Origin: an uncultured Shinella sp. | Lineage (GTDB): Bacteria; Pseudomonadota; Alphaproteobacteria; Rhizobiales; Rhizobiaceae | Direction of reading: 5' to 3' | NCBI RefSeq assembly: GCF_946479415.1 | Contig: NZ_CAMLFY010000008.1 | Coordinates: forward strand, 1 to 64,000 | DNA length: 64,000 nt | Shown here: positions 52,992 to 61,813 of the stretch, piece after piece | How positions within the stretch are numbered: the stretch's first letter is position 1 | Layout: every line of letters starts with the position of its first letter | Position numbers and translations under genes: made by a program | The notes under the pieces: generated by a model | The model's database searches: none | The model's input: the letters and a program-made list of their open reading frames with translations, nothing else | What the model was told of the DNA's origin: nothing

Positions 52992-54227
52992 ATGTCCGCC
53001 CCCTCTACCGTTGCGGCGCCTGCCGCGAGCCGGCCGATGCCCTGGCTCATCATCATCGCCGGCTCGCTGATTGCCGTGCTGACCTTCGGCCCGCGCTCGG
53101 CGATGGGCTTCTTCCAGCTGCCCATGCTGCAGGATACCGGTTGGGACCGCACGACCTTCGGCCTCGCCATGGCCTTCCAGAACCTAGCCTGGGGCGTCAG
53201 CCAGCCGTTCTTCGGTGCCATTGCCGACAAGTTCGGCACCTGGCGCGTGCTGCTGATCTCGGGCCTCGTCTATGCGCTCGGCCTGTTCCTCATGTCGCTT
53301 GGAACCTCGCCGCTCTGGCTGCATATCGGCGGCGGCGTGCTGGTCGGCCTCGGCGTCGGCTCCGGCTCCTTCGGCATCCTGCTGTCGTCCTTCGCGCGCA
53401 ATGTCACGCCCGAGCAGCGCTCCATGGCTTTCGGCATCTGCACGGCGGCGGGGTCTGCCGGCATGTTCCTGTTTGCGCCGCTGTCGCAGGGTCTGATCAG
53501 CGCCTATGGCTGGTCGGACAGCCTCGTCTATCTCGGCATGCTGATGCTGCTCGTGCCGCTCATCGCCATTCCGCTGCGTGGCAATTCCTCATCCGGCATC
53601 ACGTCCGCCAATGAATACAAGCAGACGATCGGCGAGGCGCTCAAGGAAGCGCTCGGCCATCGCAGCTATCTTTTGCTCGTCTCCGGCTTCTTCGTCTGCG
53701 GTTATCAGGTCGCCTTCATCACCGCGCATTTCCCGGCCTATCTCGGTGACCTCGGCATCGATGCGCGCTATGCGGTGATCGCGCTGGCGCTGATCGGTTT
53801 CTTCAACATCATCGGCTCGCTCGCCGCCGGCGTCATCGGCCAGCGCTATTCGAAGCCCTATTTCCTCGCCTATATCTATCTTGCCCGCTCGGTGGCCGTC
53901 TCGGCCTTCATCCTGCTGCCGAAATCGCCGGCCTCCGTCATCATCTTCGCCATCGTCATGGGCCTGCTTTGGCTCTCCACGGTGCCGCCGACCAACGGCC
54001 TCGTCGCCATCATGTTCGGCACGAAGCATCTCGGCCTGCTGGGCGGTATCGTCTTCCTGTCGCACCAGATCGGCTCGTTCCTCGGCGTGTGGATGGGCGG
54101 CTATCTCTACGACCAGTTCGGCACCTATGATCCGGTGTGGTGGCTCGGCGTCGCGCTCGGCATCTTCGCGGCCGCGGTGCATTGGCCGATCCAGGAAAAG
54201 GGCGTGCCGCGTCCCGCTGTCGCCTGA
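52992..54227 (+). CDS. MFS transporter (oxalate/formate-antiporter-like group)
   Basis: 411 residues with twelve hydrophobic segments. The loop after segment 2 carries ADKFGTWRVLL, the MFS G-x-x-x-D-R/K-x-G pattern; QRYSKPYFL in the middle loop is its weaker repeat. The start (WLIIIAGSLIAVLTFGPRSAMGFFQLPML) is typical of the family close to monocarboxylate and oxalate/formate antiporters. Substrate cannot be inferred. ATG 52992 has GGAG upstream; the TTG-started extension from 52947 is unlikely. Confidence 0.87.
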   Translation: MSAPSTVAAPAASRPMPWLIIIAGSLIAVLTFGPRSAMGFFQLPMLQDTGWDRTTFGLAMAFQNLAWGVSQPFFGAIADKFGTWRVLLISGLVYALGLFLMSLGTSPLWLHIGGGVLVGLGVGSGSFGILLSSFARNVTPEQRSMAFGICTAAGSAGMFLFAPLSQGLISAYGWSDSLVYLGMLMLLVPLIAIPLRGNSSSGITSANEYKQTIGEALKEALGHRSYLLLVSGFFVCGYQVAFITAHFPAYLGDLGIDARYAVIALALIGFFNIIGSLAAGVIGQRYSKPYFLAYIYLARSVAVSAFILLPKSPASVIIFAIVMGLLWLSTVPPTNGLVAIMFGTKHLGLLGGIVFLSHQIGSFLGVWMGGYLYDQFGTYDPVWWLGVALGIFAAAVHWPIQEKGVPRPAVA

Positions 54228-54309
54228 AGTCAAGGAAATGGCGCTGCCCGGCAAGTATTTCCGGGCAGCACTTCTTGCAAACCGTCACAAAAGTTTCTAA
54301 ATCAAAGGC

Positions 54310-54331
54310 ACCGGCAATGCCGGTTTTGTTT
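54310..54331 (+). terminator. Intrinsic terminator after the MFS gene
   Basis: ACCGGCA (54310-54316), A, TGCCGGT (54318-54324), followed by TTTGTTT. A second, weaker stem GCTGCCCGG/CCGGGCAGC (54243-54251 / 54261-54269) lies just upstream. They separate the MFS unit from nadA. Confidence 0.7.
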
Positions 54332-54342
54332 TAAGGCTATTA

Positions 54343-54357
54343 TGCTCATAGTGAGCA
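54343..54357. promoter_or_regulatory. Candidate NadQ operator upstream of nadA
   Basis: TGCTCA (54343-54348), TAG, TGAGCA (54352-54357) is a perfect inverted repeat flanked by A/T-rich bases, 45 bases before the nadA start. Its position suits a repressor of nadABC; a NadQ-like gene lies 4-7 kb away at 60314. The motif was not checked against a known NadQ consensus. Confidence 0.5.
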
Positions 54358-54401
54358 AAATAACCGCCCCGCCGGAAGCGGCGGAGGAGAGGGAGGGTTC
54401 C

Positions 54402-55481
54402 ATGACCGATCTGGTTTCGCATGCGGCAGAAGCCGCCGCCGCGCGTACGCTGACTGCCGCCGAGCGTTTCGGTGTCCTGGAAAAGCCCGATCTCACCTTC
54501 ACGCCCGAAATCGCTCGCGAGACGGAGCACCTTTATGAGAAAGTGAAGCAGTTCATCCCCGCCTTCGAATGGCCTGTCTACGCGCCCTATGTCGCCGCCA
54601 TCAACCGGCTGAAGCGCGAGCGCGGCGCCGTCATTCTGGCGCACAATTACCAGACGCCGGAAATCTTCCACTGCGTTGCCGATATCGTAGGCGATTCGCT
54701 GCAGCTTGCCCGCGATGCCGGCAAGGTCGATGCCGAGATCATCATCCAGTGCGGCGTGCATTTCATGGCCGAGACCTCGAAGCTGCTGAACCCCGAAAAG
54801 ACCGTGCTGATCCCGGATTCGCGCGCCGGCTGCTCGCTGTCGGAATCGATCACCGGCGAGGATGTGCGCCTGCTGAAGCAGCGTTACCCCGGCGTGCCCG
54901 TCGTCACCTATGTCAACACCTCGGCGGATGTGAAGGCGGAGACGGATATCTGCTGCACCTCGTCCAACGTGCTCGCCATCGTGGAAAGCCTGGAGAGCGA
55001 CACCGTTCTTTGCATCCCGGACGAATATCTGGCGATGAACGTGGCCAAGCAGACCAACAAGAAGATCCTGACCTGGAAAGGCCATTGCGAGGTGCATGAG
55101 CGCTTCACGGCGGCCGAACTCTTGTCATACAAGGAAGCCCATCCCGGCATCGAGATCATCGGCCATCCGGAATGCCACCCTGATGTCATCGCCGTCTGCG
55201 ATTTCGCCGGCTCGACATCGGGCATGATCAACTATGTGAAGGACAACAGGCCCTCGCGCGTGCTGCTCGTCACCGAATGCTCGATGGCGTCCAACATCCA
55301 GGCGGAACTGCCCGGCGTCGATTTCATCAAGCCCTGCAATCTCTGTCCGCACATGAAGCGCATCACGCTGCCGAAGATCCTCGACAGCCTGGTGAACATG
55401 ACGGAGGAGGTTCTGGTCGATCCGGCAATCGCCGACCGCGCCCGCCTCGCCGTCGAGCGGATGGTGAATTTGAAGCAGTAG
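54402..55481 (+). CDS. nadA: Quinolinate synthase (NadA)
   Basis: 359 residues. It condenses iminoaspartate from NadB with dihydroxyacetone phosphate to quinolinate, using a 4Fe-4S cluster. Conserved cysteines stand in [18 protein letters not shown] and [17 protein letters not shown] and [11 protein letters not shown] are also family hallmarks. ATG 54402 follows GGAGGG; the frame open to 54342 includes the operator. First gene of nadA-nadB-parDE-nadC. Confidence 0.96.
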   Translation: MTDLVSHAAEAAAARTLTAAERFGVLEKPDLTFTPEIARETEHLYEKVKQFIPAFEWPVYAPYVAAINRLKRERGAVILAHNYQTPEIFHCVADIVGDSLQLARDAGKVDAEIIIQCGVHFMAETSKLLNPEKTVLIPDSRAGCSLSESITGEDVRLLKQRYPGVPVVTYVNTSADVKAETDICCTSSNVLAIVESLESDTVLCIPDEYLAMNVAKQTNKKILTWKGHCEVHERFTAAELLSYKEAHPGIEIIGHPECHPDVIAVCDFAGSTSGMINYVKDNRPSRVLLVTECSMASNIQAELPGVDFIKPCNLCPHMKRITLPKILDSLVNMTEEVLVDPAIADRARLAVERMVNLKQ

Positions 55482-55499
55482 GGAAGCGCACGCGTCGCC

Positions 55500-55616
55500 C
55501 CACATCCCCCTGCCGGGACCTTCTCCCCGCAGGCGGGGAGAAGGGGCAGAACGGTGAGCCCATCGTTCCTTGCCCCGCTCGCGGGCAGAGGATGCCGGCA
55601 GGCAGGTGAGGGGCAA
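55500..55616. repeat. Palindrome-rich intergenic element between nadA and nadB
   Basis: CTTCTCCCCGCAGGCGGGGAGAAG (split by position 55520-55543) is a perfect hairpin, flanked by CCCCTGCCGGGA on the left and GCCGGCAGGCAGGTGAGGGG on the right, partly complementary. It resembles the dispersed GC-rich repeats of rhizobia but no second copy was seen in this window. Confidence 0.55.
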
Positions 55617-55649
55617 ACTGGCGGGACCGAAGCGCTGGAGGAGAAAAGC

Positions 55650-57248
55650 ATGCCCATTGACAGTTTCCGCCCGCAATCCTGGAACGGCATCGACGATATC
55701 GTCATCGTCGGCGGCGGCCTCGCCGGCCTGTTCTGCGCGCTCAAACTCGCGCCGCGTCCCGTCACGATCCTCGCTGCCGCCCCCATCGGGCAGGGCGCGT
55801 CGTCCGCCTGGGCGCAGGGCGGTATCGCGGCGGCCATGAGCCCCGGAGATACGTTCGACAAGCACGTCGCCGACACGCTGGAAGCCGGTGCCGGCATCGT
55901 CGATGAGAAGATGGCGCGCTTCATGGTCTCCGAGGGGCCGTCGCGCATTCACGACCTGCTCGATTACGGTGTGCCCTTCGACCGCGATCTCGAAGGCAAG
56001 CTGATGCTTTCGCGCGAAGCCGCCCATTCGGAGCGCCGCATCGTGCGCGTCAAGGGCGACATGGCCGGCAAGGCCATCATGGAAGCGCTCATCGCTACCG
56101 TGCGCAACACGCCGTCGATCCGCATTCTCGAAGGCTATGTCGTCGAGGAACTCGTGCGCGAAGGCCGCTTCATTTCCGGCGTCGTTGCAAGGCCGGATGC
56201 CGGCCAGGCGAAGGGCCGCGTGCATTTCCCGGCGCGCGCCGTGGTGCTCTGCTCGGGCGGCGTCGGTCACCTTTTCGCGGTCACCACCAATCCGTGGCAG
56301 GCCTGCGGGCAGGGCGTCGGTATGGCCGCGCGCGCGGGTGCCATTATCGCCGATCCGGAATTCGTGCAGTTCCACCCGACCGCCATCAATATCGGTCGCG
56401 ACCCCGCACCGCTCGCCACCGAGGCACTGCGCGGCGATGGCGCCCATCTCGTGAATTCCGCCGGCCACCGCTTCATGCTCGATATCCACGAGGATGCCGA
56501 ACTCGCCCCGCGCGACATCGTCTCCCGCGGCGTCTTCGCCGAAGTGCAGGCCGGCCGCGGCGCCTTTCTCGATTGCACCAAGGCCGTCGGCGCGCATTTC
56601 CCGGACATGTTCCCGACGGTCTACGCCTCCTGCAAAGCCGCCGGCATCGATCCGATTACGCAACCGATCCCCGTCGTGCCCGCCGTGCATTACCACATGG
56701 GCGGCGTGCTGACGGATGCCGAGGGGCGCACCTCGATCGACGGTCTCTGGGCTGCCGGCGAAGTCACCTCCACCGGCGTGCACGGCGCCAATCGCCTTGC
56801 CTCCAATTCGCTGCTCGAAGCCGTCGTCTTCGCCGCCCGTATCGCCGAAAACATCAAGGGCATCCTGCCGGAGCCGAAGATCAACGACTGGGGCAAGAAT
56901 GCCGGCGAGAGCGACGACCTGGTGACCATCGAGGACAGCGCTGCGCTGAAGCGCCTGCGCCGCATCATGAGCGACCACGTCGGCGTCGTCAGGACCCGTG
57001 AAGGCTTGAAGGTGGCAATCCGCGAGATCGCCACGCTGGAGCGTGAAAACAGCCGCATGCGCTTCCACAACATCGTCACGACCGCCAAGCTCATCGCGAC
57101 GGGCGCCTACCTGCGCGAAGAAAGCCGCGGCGGCCACTATCGCTCCGATTTTCCCGAGCAGAAGGCCAACTGGAAACACCGCACCTTCATCACGCTCGCT
57201 GAAGCTGACAAGGTTGTGGCGGAACTCTCGGAAACGGCGGCGGCATGA
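55650..57248 (+). CDS. nadB: L-aspartate oxidase (NadB)
   Basis: 532 residues. The FAD-binding dinucleotide fold starts at [15 protein letters not shown] (residues about 17-31); [14 protein letters not shown] and HYHMGGV with the catalytic region, and the ATP-independent succinate-dehydrogenase-like end ([16 protein letters not shown]) mark NadB. It oxidises L-aspartate to iminoaspartate, the substrate of NadA. GGAGGAG precedes ATG 55650. The upstream open frame reads through the repeat. parD begins 60 bases after its stop. Confidence 0.95.
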   Translation: MPIDSFRPQSWNGIDDIVIVGGGLAGLFCALKLAPRPVTILAAAPIGQGASSAWAQGGIAAAMSPGDTFDKHVADTLEAGAGIVDEKMARFMVSEGPSRIHDLLDYGVPFDRDLEGKLMLSREAAHSERRIVRVKGDMAGKAIMEALIATVRNTPSIRILEGYVVEELVREGRFISGVVARPDAGQAKGRVHFPARAVVLCSGGVGHLFAVTTNPWQACGQGVGMAARAGAIIADPEFVQFHPTAINIGRDPAPLATEALRGDGAHLVNSAGHRFMLDIHEDAELAPRDIVSRGVFAEVQAGRGAFLDCTKAVGAHFPDMFPTVYASCKAAGIDPITQPIPVVPAVHYHMGGVLTDAEGRTSIDGLWAAGEVTSTGVHGANRLASNSLLEAVVFAARIAENIKGILPEPKINDWGKNAGESDDLVTIEDSAALKRLRRIMSDHVGVVRTREGLKVAIREIATLERENSRMRFHNIVTTAKLIATGAYLREESRGGHYRSDFPEQKANWKHRTFITLAEADKVVAELSETAAA

Positions 57249-57308
57249 GGATTGGCAAAAATTGACAATCCACCGTTCAGCGCTAGAATCACGGCAAAGG
57301 ATCAAGCC

Positions 57309-57566
57309 ATGCCGACACTGAATGTGAGCCTGACATCGGAATTTGCCGATTTCGTCGAGGATGCCGTTGCAAGCGGCTCCTATGTTTCGGCGAGCGAAGT
57401 CGTACGCGATGCGCTGCGCCTGATGCGACAGGACCAAGAGAGCGAGGCGGCGAAGCTTGCTCTCTTGCGCAAAGCCGTCGATGCCGGTCTGGTGCAGTCG
57501 GAGCAGGGTGAGTTTTCCGAGCGTTCCGTCAACGATATCTTTGCCGCGGCCGTTCGTCAGGCATGA
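57309..57566 (+). CDS. parD: ParD-type antitoxin (CopG/RHH family)
   Basis: 85 residues. The ribbon-helix-helix start (PTLNVSLTSEFADFVEDAV) and YVSASEVVRDALRLMRQ are typical of ParD antitoxins, which bind DNA as dimers and cover ParE with their C-terminal half. AAAGGA is seven bases before ATG 57309. The stop overlaps the parE start by ATGA. It lies within the nad operon, after nadB. Confidence 0.92.
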   Translation: MPTLNVSLTSEFADFVEDAVASGSYVSASEVVRDALRLMRQDQESEAAKLALLRKAVDAGLVQSEQGEFSERSVNDIFAAAVRQA

Positions 57567-57934
57567 TCGTTCGCCTGACGCGGGAGGCCGGGCAAGATCT
57601 CGCCGAGATCGCGCGCTACACGGTCGAGACCTTCGGGGCGGAACAGGCCATGCGCTATGCTGCCCTGATCGAACAAGGGCTTGTCCTTTTGGCGGAGGAT
57701 CCACAACGCCCCGCTTCGCGCAGCCGCGACGAATTGCGGCCGGGCGTGCGCTCTCTTCATCTGTCCCGCGCTGCTGCCCGTCGTCATGCGGCGTCGCATA
57801 TTCTCTACTATCACATTGCCGCGCGCGCGGACGGAGCGCAGGATGTCGTCATCCTGCGTGTGTTGCACGAGCGCATGGAGCCGCTGAAGCGGCTTGTCGA
57901 TGCCAACAGCCCCGAAAAGGATCAGCAGCCATGA
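57563..57934 (+). CDS. parE: ParE-type toxin (RelE/ParE superfamily)
   Basis: 123 residues, slightly longer than usual. VRLTREAGQDLAEIARYTVETFG, residues 3-25 by position, is the two-helix start of ParE; RPGVRSLHL and HILYYHIA form the beta sheet and VVILRVLHERMEP the end. ParE toxins poison DNA gyrase; some relatives are ribosomal RNases. Its stop overlaps the nadC ATG (ATGA), so toxin and nadC translation are coupled. Confidence 0.9.
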   Translation: MIVRLTREAGQDLAEIARYTVETFGAEQAMRYAALIEQGLVLLAEDPQRPASRSRDELRPGVRSLHLSRAAARRHAASHILYYHIAARADGAQDVVILRVLHERMEPLKRLVDANSPEKDQQP

Positions 57935-58836
57935 CCACCTCCTATCTCCCCGTCCTTTCTCCCCTGATGGTGGAAGACCAGGTGCGCGCGGCGCTTGCCG
58001 AGGATCTGGGCCGGGCCGGCGATATCACCAGTCAGGCGACGATCGGGCCGGACATGAAGGCGACGGCCGAGCTGAACGCGCGCGAGCATGGCGTCATGGC
58101 CGGGCTCGATCTGGCGCGCGAGGCGTTCCGGCTGATGGATCCCACAATCCGTTTCGAGGCCTTCGTGAAGGATGGCGACAAGCTCACGCCCGGCACGGTT
58201 ATCGCGAAAGTCTCGGGACCGGCGCGGGCGGTGCTGTCGGCCGAGCGGGTGGCGCTGAACTTCCTCATGCATCTCTGCGGCGTCGCGACCCACACGGCGC
58301 GTTTTGCCGAGGAGATCGCGCACACGCCGGCAAAGGTCTGCTGCACGCGGAAAACCATTCCGGGGCTGAGGGCGCTGGAGAAATATGCCGTGCGTATGGG
58401 CGGCGGCTCGTCGCACCGTTACGGGCTCGACGACGCCATCCTCATCAAGGACAACCACATCGCGGTGGCGGCCGGCGTCGAAGGCGCGATCCGCTCGGCG
58501 CGCGCCTTTGCCGGCCATCTCGTGAAGGTCGAGGTCGAGGTGACGACGCTGGAAGAGCTGGAGGAGGCGCTTGAGGCGCAGCCGGACGTGATCCTGCTCG
58601 ACAATATGGGGCCGGAACTCCTGCGCCGGGCCGTCGAGATCAACCGCGATTGCGCCGGCCTGACGGACGAGGCCTATGCCGCGGATGCGCGTCGGGTGAA
58701 GCTCGAGGCTTCCGGCAATGTCAATCTTCTGACGGTCCGGGCGATTGCCGAGACCGGCGTCGACTATATCTCGACCTCCAAGATCACCATGGCGGCACCG
58801 ACGCTCGACATCGGCCTCGATATCGTGGTGCGCTGA
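57931..58836 (+). CDS. nadC: Nicotinate-nucleotide pyrophosphorylase, carboxylating (NadC)
   Basis: 301 residues. It makes nicotinate mononucleotide from quinolinate and PRPP. AEDLGRAGDITSQATI, NFLMHLCGVAT, CTRKTIPGLRALEKYAV (ending in position 162) and GGGSSHRYGLDDAILIKDNH are the substrate-binding segments; SGNVNLLTVRAIAETGVD and STSKIT follow. The start overlaps parE by four bases, showing that the TA pair is embedded in the operon. A canonical length, no damage. Confidence 0.96.
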   Translation: MTTSYLPVLSPLMVEDQVRAALAEDLGRAGDITSQATIGPDMKATAELNAREHGVMAGLDLAREAFRLMDPTIRFEAFVKDGDKLTPGTVIAKVSGPARAVLSAERVALNFLMHLCGVATHTARFAEEIAHTPAKVCCTRKTIPGLRALEKYAVRMGGGSSHRYGLDDAILIKDNHIAVAAGVEGAIRSARAFAGHLVKVEVEVTTLEELEEALEAQPDVILLDNMGPELLRRAVEINRDCAGLTDEAYAADARRVKLEASGNVNLLTVRAIAETGVDYISTSKITMAAPTLDIGLDIVVR

Positions 58837-58897
58837 GGGGAACACCCCGAAGAACGATGCGTTCCGGTTCCATGGCCAATCATGGAAAGGACGCATC

Positions 58898-59419
58898 ATG
58901 TGGAAGATTGTAACGCTCGCGACGATGGCCGGCACGCTCGCCGCATTCGCGACGCCCGCGCTTGCCCAGCAGGCGAAGAATACGGCCGAGGCGAATTTCG
59001 TCGATCTCAAGGGCAAGGAGACCGGCCGGGCGCATCTGACGGCGGGCAATGACGGTGTGCTCTTCGAGGTCGAGATATCAGGCCTCGAGCCGCGCAAGTG
59101 GGTGGCGCTGCACATTCACGAGACGGGCAAGTGCGATCATGAGCATGGCAACAAGGCGGCCGGCGGCCATTTCAATCCGGGCAAGAAGGAGCACGGCTTC
59201 ATCGCGGCCGATGGCCCGCATGCCGGCGATCTGCCGAACCAGTATGTGGCTGATGATGGCGTGATGCGGGCGCAGATCTATTCGACGATGGTGCGGCTCG
59301 ACGATCCCGAGCGCGGCATTCGCGGGCGTGCGTTGATCGTGCATGCCGGCTCGGACGACTATCGTACCGACCCGGCCGGCGGCGCGGGCGATCGCATCGC
59401 CTGCGCCGTGATCGAATAA
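58898..59419 (+). CDS. sodC: Periplasmic Cu/Zn superoxide dismutase (SodC)
   Basis: 173 residues with a signal peptide (1-23, ending TPALA). Copper and zinc ligands are visible in LHIHETGKCDHEHGNKAAGGHFNP and the C-terminal GSDDYRTDPAGGAGDRIACAVIE, given by position, with the disulfide pair Cys in GKCD and IACA. It disproportionates superoxide in the periplasm. GGAAAGGA precedes ATG 58898, and TTCCATG/CATGGAA (58868-58874 / 58881-58887) forms an inverted repeat just before it. It follows nadC by 61 bases and may be cotranscribed or separately regulated. Confidence 0.94.
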   Translation: MWKIVTLATMAGTLAAFATPALAQQAKNTAEANFVDLKGKETGRAHLTAGNDGVLFEVEISGLEPRKWVALHIHETGKCDHEHGNKAAGGHFNPGKKEHGFIAADGPHAGDLPNQYVADDGVMRAQIYSTMVRLDDPERGIRGRALIVHAGSDDYRTDPAGGAGDRIACAVIE

Positions 59420-59422
59420 GCC

Positions 59423-60253
59423 CTATTCGGCCGGAGCCGCCTCCGGCTCCGGCCCGGCCAGGTTCTGGCCGAAGGCGATGCGCACGCGCCGGTTCATCTC
59501 ACGCGTCGTCTTGAACCACTGCGTCGTGGAGACCCAGTAGCGCAGTGTGAGCGTGGCCGAACTGTCGCCAAGACTATCGACGAAGACCTGCGGCGCCGGC
59601 ACGGATTCGATGGTCGGATCCTCGCGCGCAATGTCCATAAGACGGTCGATCTCGTCATCGATATCCCGACTATCCGGCACCGTGACCTGAAGGTCGTGCT
59701 TGCGGGTGCGCTCGCGGCTGTAATTGGTAACCGGCGTGTTCCAGAGCGTGGAGTTCGGTGCAAGGCGATAGAGGCCGTCGCTTGTCCTGAGTTCGGTGGC
59801 AAACAGGCCGACCTCGGTGATCGTGCCGGTCACATCCTTCGTCTCGATATATTCGCCGACGCGGAACGGCCGTAGCACAAGCAACATGATGCCGGCGGCG
59901 ATGTTCTGAAGCGTACCCTGAAGGGCGAGACCAATGGCCAGGCCGGCGGCGCCGAGGGCGGCGATGATCGAGGCGGTCTGCACGCCGAACTGGCCGAGCA
60001 CCGTCACGAAGACGAGGATGAGCATGGCGTAGCGCAGGATATTAGCGAAGAAATGCGCGAGCGTCATGTCGATGCCGCGCACATGCGACAGGCCGGACAA
60101 GGCCCAGCGGTGCAGCAGCCGGGACAGAAACCAGCCGAGCACGAGCAGCACGAGCGCGCCGAGAATGGAGAAGGAATATTGCACCGCGAGCGCACTCGCC
60201 TGCGTGAGCGCCGCGCGCGAGGCGACGATGATGTCGGTGGCTTGTTGTTCCAT
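59423..60253 (-). CDS. MscS-type mechanosensitive channel
   Basis: 276 residues. Three membrane segments; the pore helix reads AALGAAGLAIGLALQGTLQNIAAG by position (about 95-118), rich in Ala and Gly as in MscS. The beta domain (PFRVGEYIETKDVTGTITEVG) and the C-terminal alpha/beta domain follow. It opens on membrane tension to release solutes. Start uncertain: ATG 60253 has a GGGGA about nine bases upstream, ATG 60268 adds five residues. Its stop lies three bases from the convergent sodC stop. Confidence 0.9.
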   Translation of the reverse strand: MEQQATDIIVASRAALTQASALAVQYSFSILGALVLLVLGWFLSRLLHRWALSGLSHVRGIDMTLAHFFANILRYAMLILVFVTVLGQFGVQTASIIAALGAAGLAIGLALQGTLQNIAAGIMLLVLRPFRVGEYIETKDVTGTITEVGLFATELRTSDGLYRLAPNSTLWNTPVTNYSRERTRKHDLQVTVPDSRDIDDEIDRLMDIAREDPTIESVPAPQVFVDSLGDSSATLTLRYWVSTTQWFKTTREMNRRVRIAFGQNLAGPEPEAAPAE

Positions 60254-60313
60254 GGATGCTTTCCCCATCTGTTGACGTCGATGGGGAATGGCAGTGCGGC
60301 GGAGAAGTTCCGC

Positions 60314-61288
60314 CTATCGCGTCCCGACCTTGAGGCCGGGGGCCGGCCGTTCTTCCAGAATGCGGCGGCGAAAGCGAAACAGCGCGGCGGGGCGCCCGCC
60401 GGTGGCGGCGGTGGAGCCGCCGGTCGGCTCGACGAGTTCGGCGCCCTCGACCAGCCGGCGAAAATTCTGCTTGTGCAGGTGCCGGCCCGAGATCGCCTCG
60501 ACGGTCGCCTGCAATTCGGTGAGCGTGAATTCCGGCGCCATCAGCTCGAAGATGACCGGGCGGTATTTGATCTTGCCGCGCAGGCGCGCCATGGCGGTCG
60601 CGACGATGCGGCGGTGATCGTGCCGCATGGCGATGCCGGGGGAGGAGGTGCAGGGGCGGGTGCGTCCGTCCGTCACCGCTTCTTCGGCAAGGCCGGCTTC
60701 ATAGAGCAGCTCGTAGCGCTCCAGAACGCGCTCCTCGTCCCAGGGAAAATCATCAAGGCCGAAGGCGAGGCGGATGCGGGTCAGCGGCATCGGTGTGGTG
60801 TTGAAACGCTCTTCGCGCATCACATCGCCGGCCCAGGTCTTCAGGGCAGGAATGATCAGCTGGTCGATGACAGGCGGCCGGCCCTGCCGCCAGTCCTCCC
60901 AGGGCAGGTAGGCGTACCAGTCGCGCCAGGCCGCGCCGGCCTGCGCCAGCCGCTCATTGGCCTCGGCATCGGTGCGGGTCAGCGCGAGATAGCCGACGGA
61001 CACCATATGCGTGCCGGCCTCGTCCGGCAGCTTCTGCCGGCCGCGGTCGCCGAATGTGTAGAGCTGCTCGATATAGCCGAGCTTCAGCGCCGTCTGCGCC
61101 TCCACGCTGGCGCGCAGGCTGGTTTCGAAGGTGCGGTGCTGCTGTGGATCGAAAGGGCCGAAGGGCAGGGCGTCGCGCTCGCCGGCCGGGCCGCCGATCG
61201 CCAGAATGCAGGGGCTGCGGCCCGAGATCGCGACCACCGCCGCATTGAGGCCGATTTCGACCGGAGGGCGGGCGCGCTGTTCCGTCAT
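60314..61288 (-). CDS. nadQ: NadQ-like NAD regulator (Nudix-like + winged helix, COG4111/NrtR-related)
   Basis: 324 residues. The N-terminal half (NAAVVAISGRSPCILAIGG, LPFGPFDPQQHRTFETSLR) is a Nudix-like fold without the full catalytic Nudix box, as in NrtR regulators. The C-terminal winged helix is clear: KIKYRPVIFELMAPEFTLTELQ (by position), the helix RHLHKQNFRRLVEG and GRPAALFRFR. Proteins of this type are annotated as the NAD regulator of Alphaproteobacteria (NadQ), repressing nadABC. The nad operon is 2-6 kb away and a palindrome precedes nadA. The start overlaps the stop of the preceding phosphatase gene (ATGA). Confidence 0.85.
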   Translation of the reverse strand: MTEQRARPPVEIGLNAAVVAISGRSPCILAIGGPAGERDALPFGPFDPQQHRTFETSLRASVEAQTALKLGYIEQLYTFGDRGRQKLPDEAGTHMVSVGYLALTRTDAEANERLAQAGAAWRDWYAYLPWEDWRQGRPPVIDQLIIPALKTWAGDVMREERFNTTPMPLTRIRLAFGLDDFPWDEERVLERYELLYEAGLAEEAVTDGRTRPCTSSPGIAMRHDHRRIVATAMARLRGKIKYRPVIFELMAPEFTLTELQATVEAISGRHLHKQNFRRLVEGAELVEPTGGSTAATGGRPAALFRFRRRILEERPAPGLKVGTR

Positions 61289-61812
61289 TGTTGCACCGGG
61301 CCGGCGGAAAAGAGGAAGGGGCTGTCGCCGACATAGTCCGCCCCTCGGCCGATGGCTTTCACAGCGGCGACAAGCCGGCCGCCACGGCCGAGCACATGAT
61401 CGCCGATCTCGATCAGCCGCGCATTCGGCGTCGCCTGCACCGAGGCTTTTCGCAGGCGCTGCGCCAGATCGTGTTCGTCCTGATCGGGCTCCACCGCAAG
61501 GGCCGAGATGAGGGCGGCGGCGGGCGAGCGGGAGACACCCATCATGCAATGCACGAGGAGCGGTGCCTGCCGGTCCCAGCCGCGCGCGAAATTGACGATG
61601 GCGGCGACATGCTCCTCTCCGGGGGCGACGAGATTGCCCGTGCCGGCAAAGGCGATGTCGTTGACGCCGACGATCAGGTGGCGCGCGACGTCGATGACGG
61701 CGGGCCGATGGAAATTCTGCTTGGGCGCGACGAGGCTCAGCATCTCGCGACAGCGGTGCCGGATGGCGAGTTCCGCGATCTTTCCCAGCGGTGCGACGAC
61801 GATCGTGCCCAT
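61285..61812 (-). CDS. Tyrosine phosphatase family protein (HCX5R)
   Basis: 175 residues. The phosphatase loop HCMMGVSRSPA (residues about 98-108) has the cysteine and arginine of the dual-specificity/tyrosine phosphatase family; an aspartate that could be the general acid is near VGVNDIAFAG. No signal peptide. Substrate unknown: a protein, or a nucleotide/inositol phosphate. It sits between an HD hydrolase (1-base gap) and NadQ (4-base overlap), so all three are one operon and a link to NAD or nucleotide metabolism is possible. Confidence 0.87.
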   Translation of the reverse strand: MGTIVVAPLGKIAELAIRHRCREMLSLVAPKQNFHRPAVIDVARHLIVGVNDIAFAGTGNLVAPGEEHVAAIVNFARGWDRQAPLLVHCMMGVSRSPAAALISALAVEPDQDEHDLAQRLRKASVQATPNARLIEIGDHVLGRGGRLVAAVKAIGRGADYVGDSPFLFSAGPVQQ

Positions 61813-61813
61813 G

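Noticed and set aside
55554..55649. A longer nadB start at 55554
   Set aside because: The added residues come from the palindrome-rich element between nadA and nadB, and GGAGGAG directly precedes ATG 55650.
57457..57930. A fused long frame that would extend nadC over parD and parE
   Set aside because: The parD and parE frames have full family features and ribosome/overlap signals; the nadC family start is at 57931.
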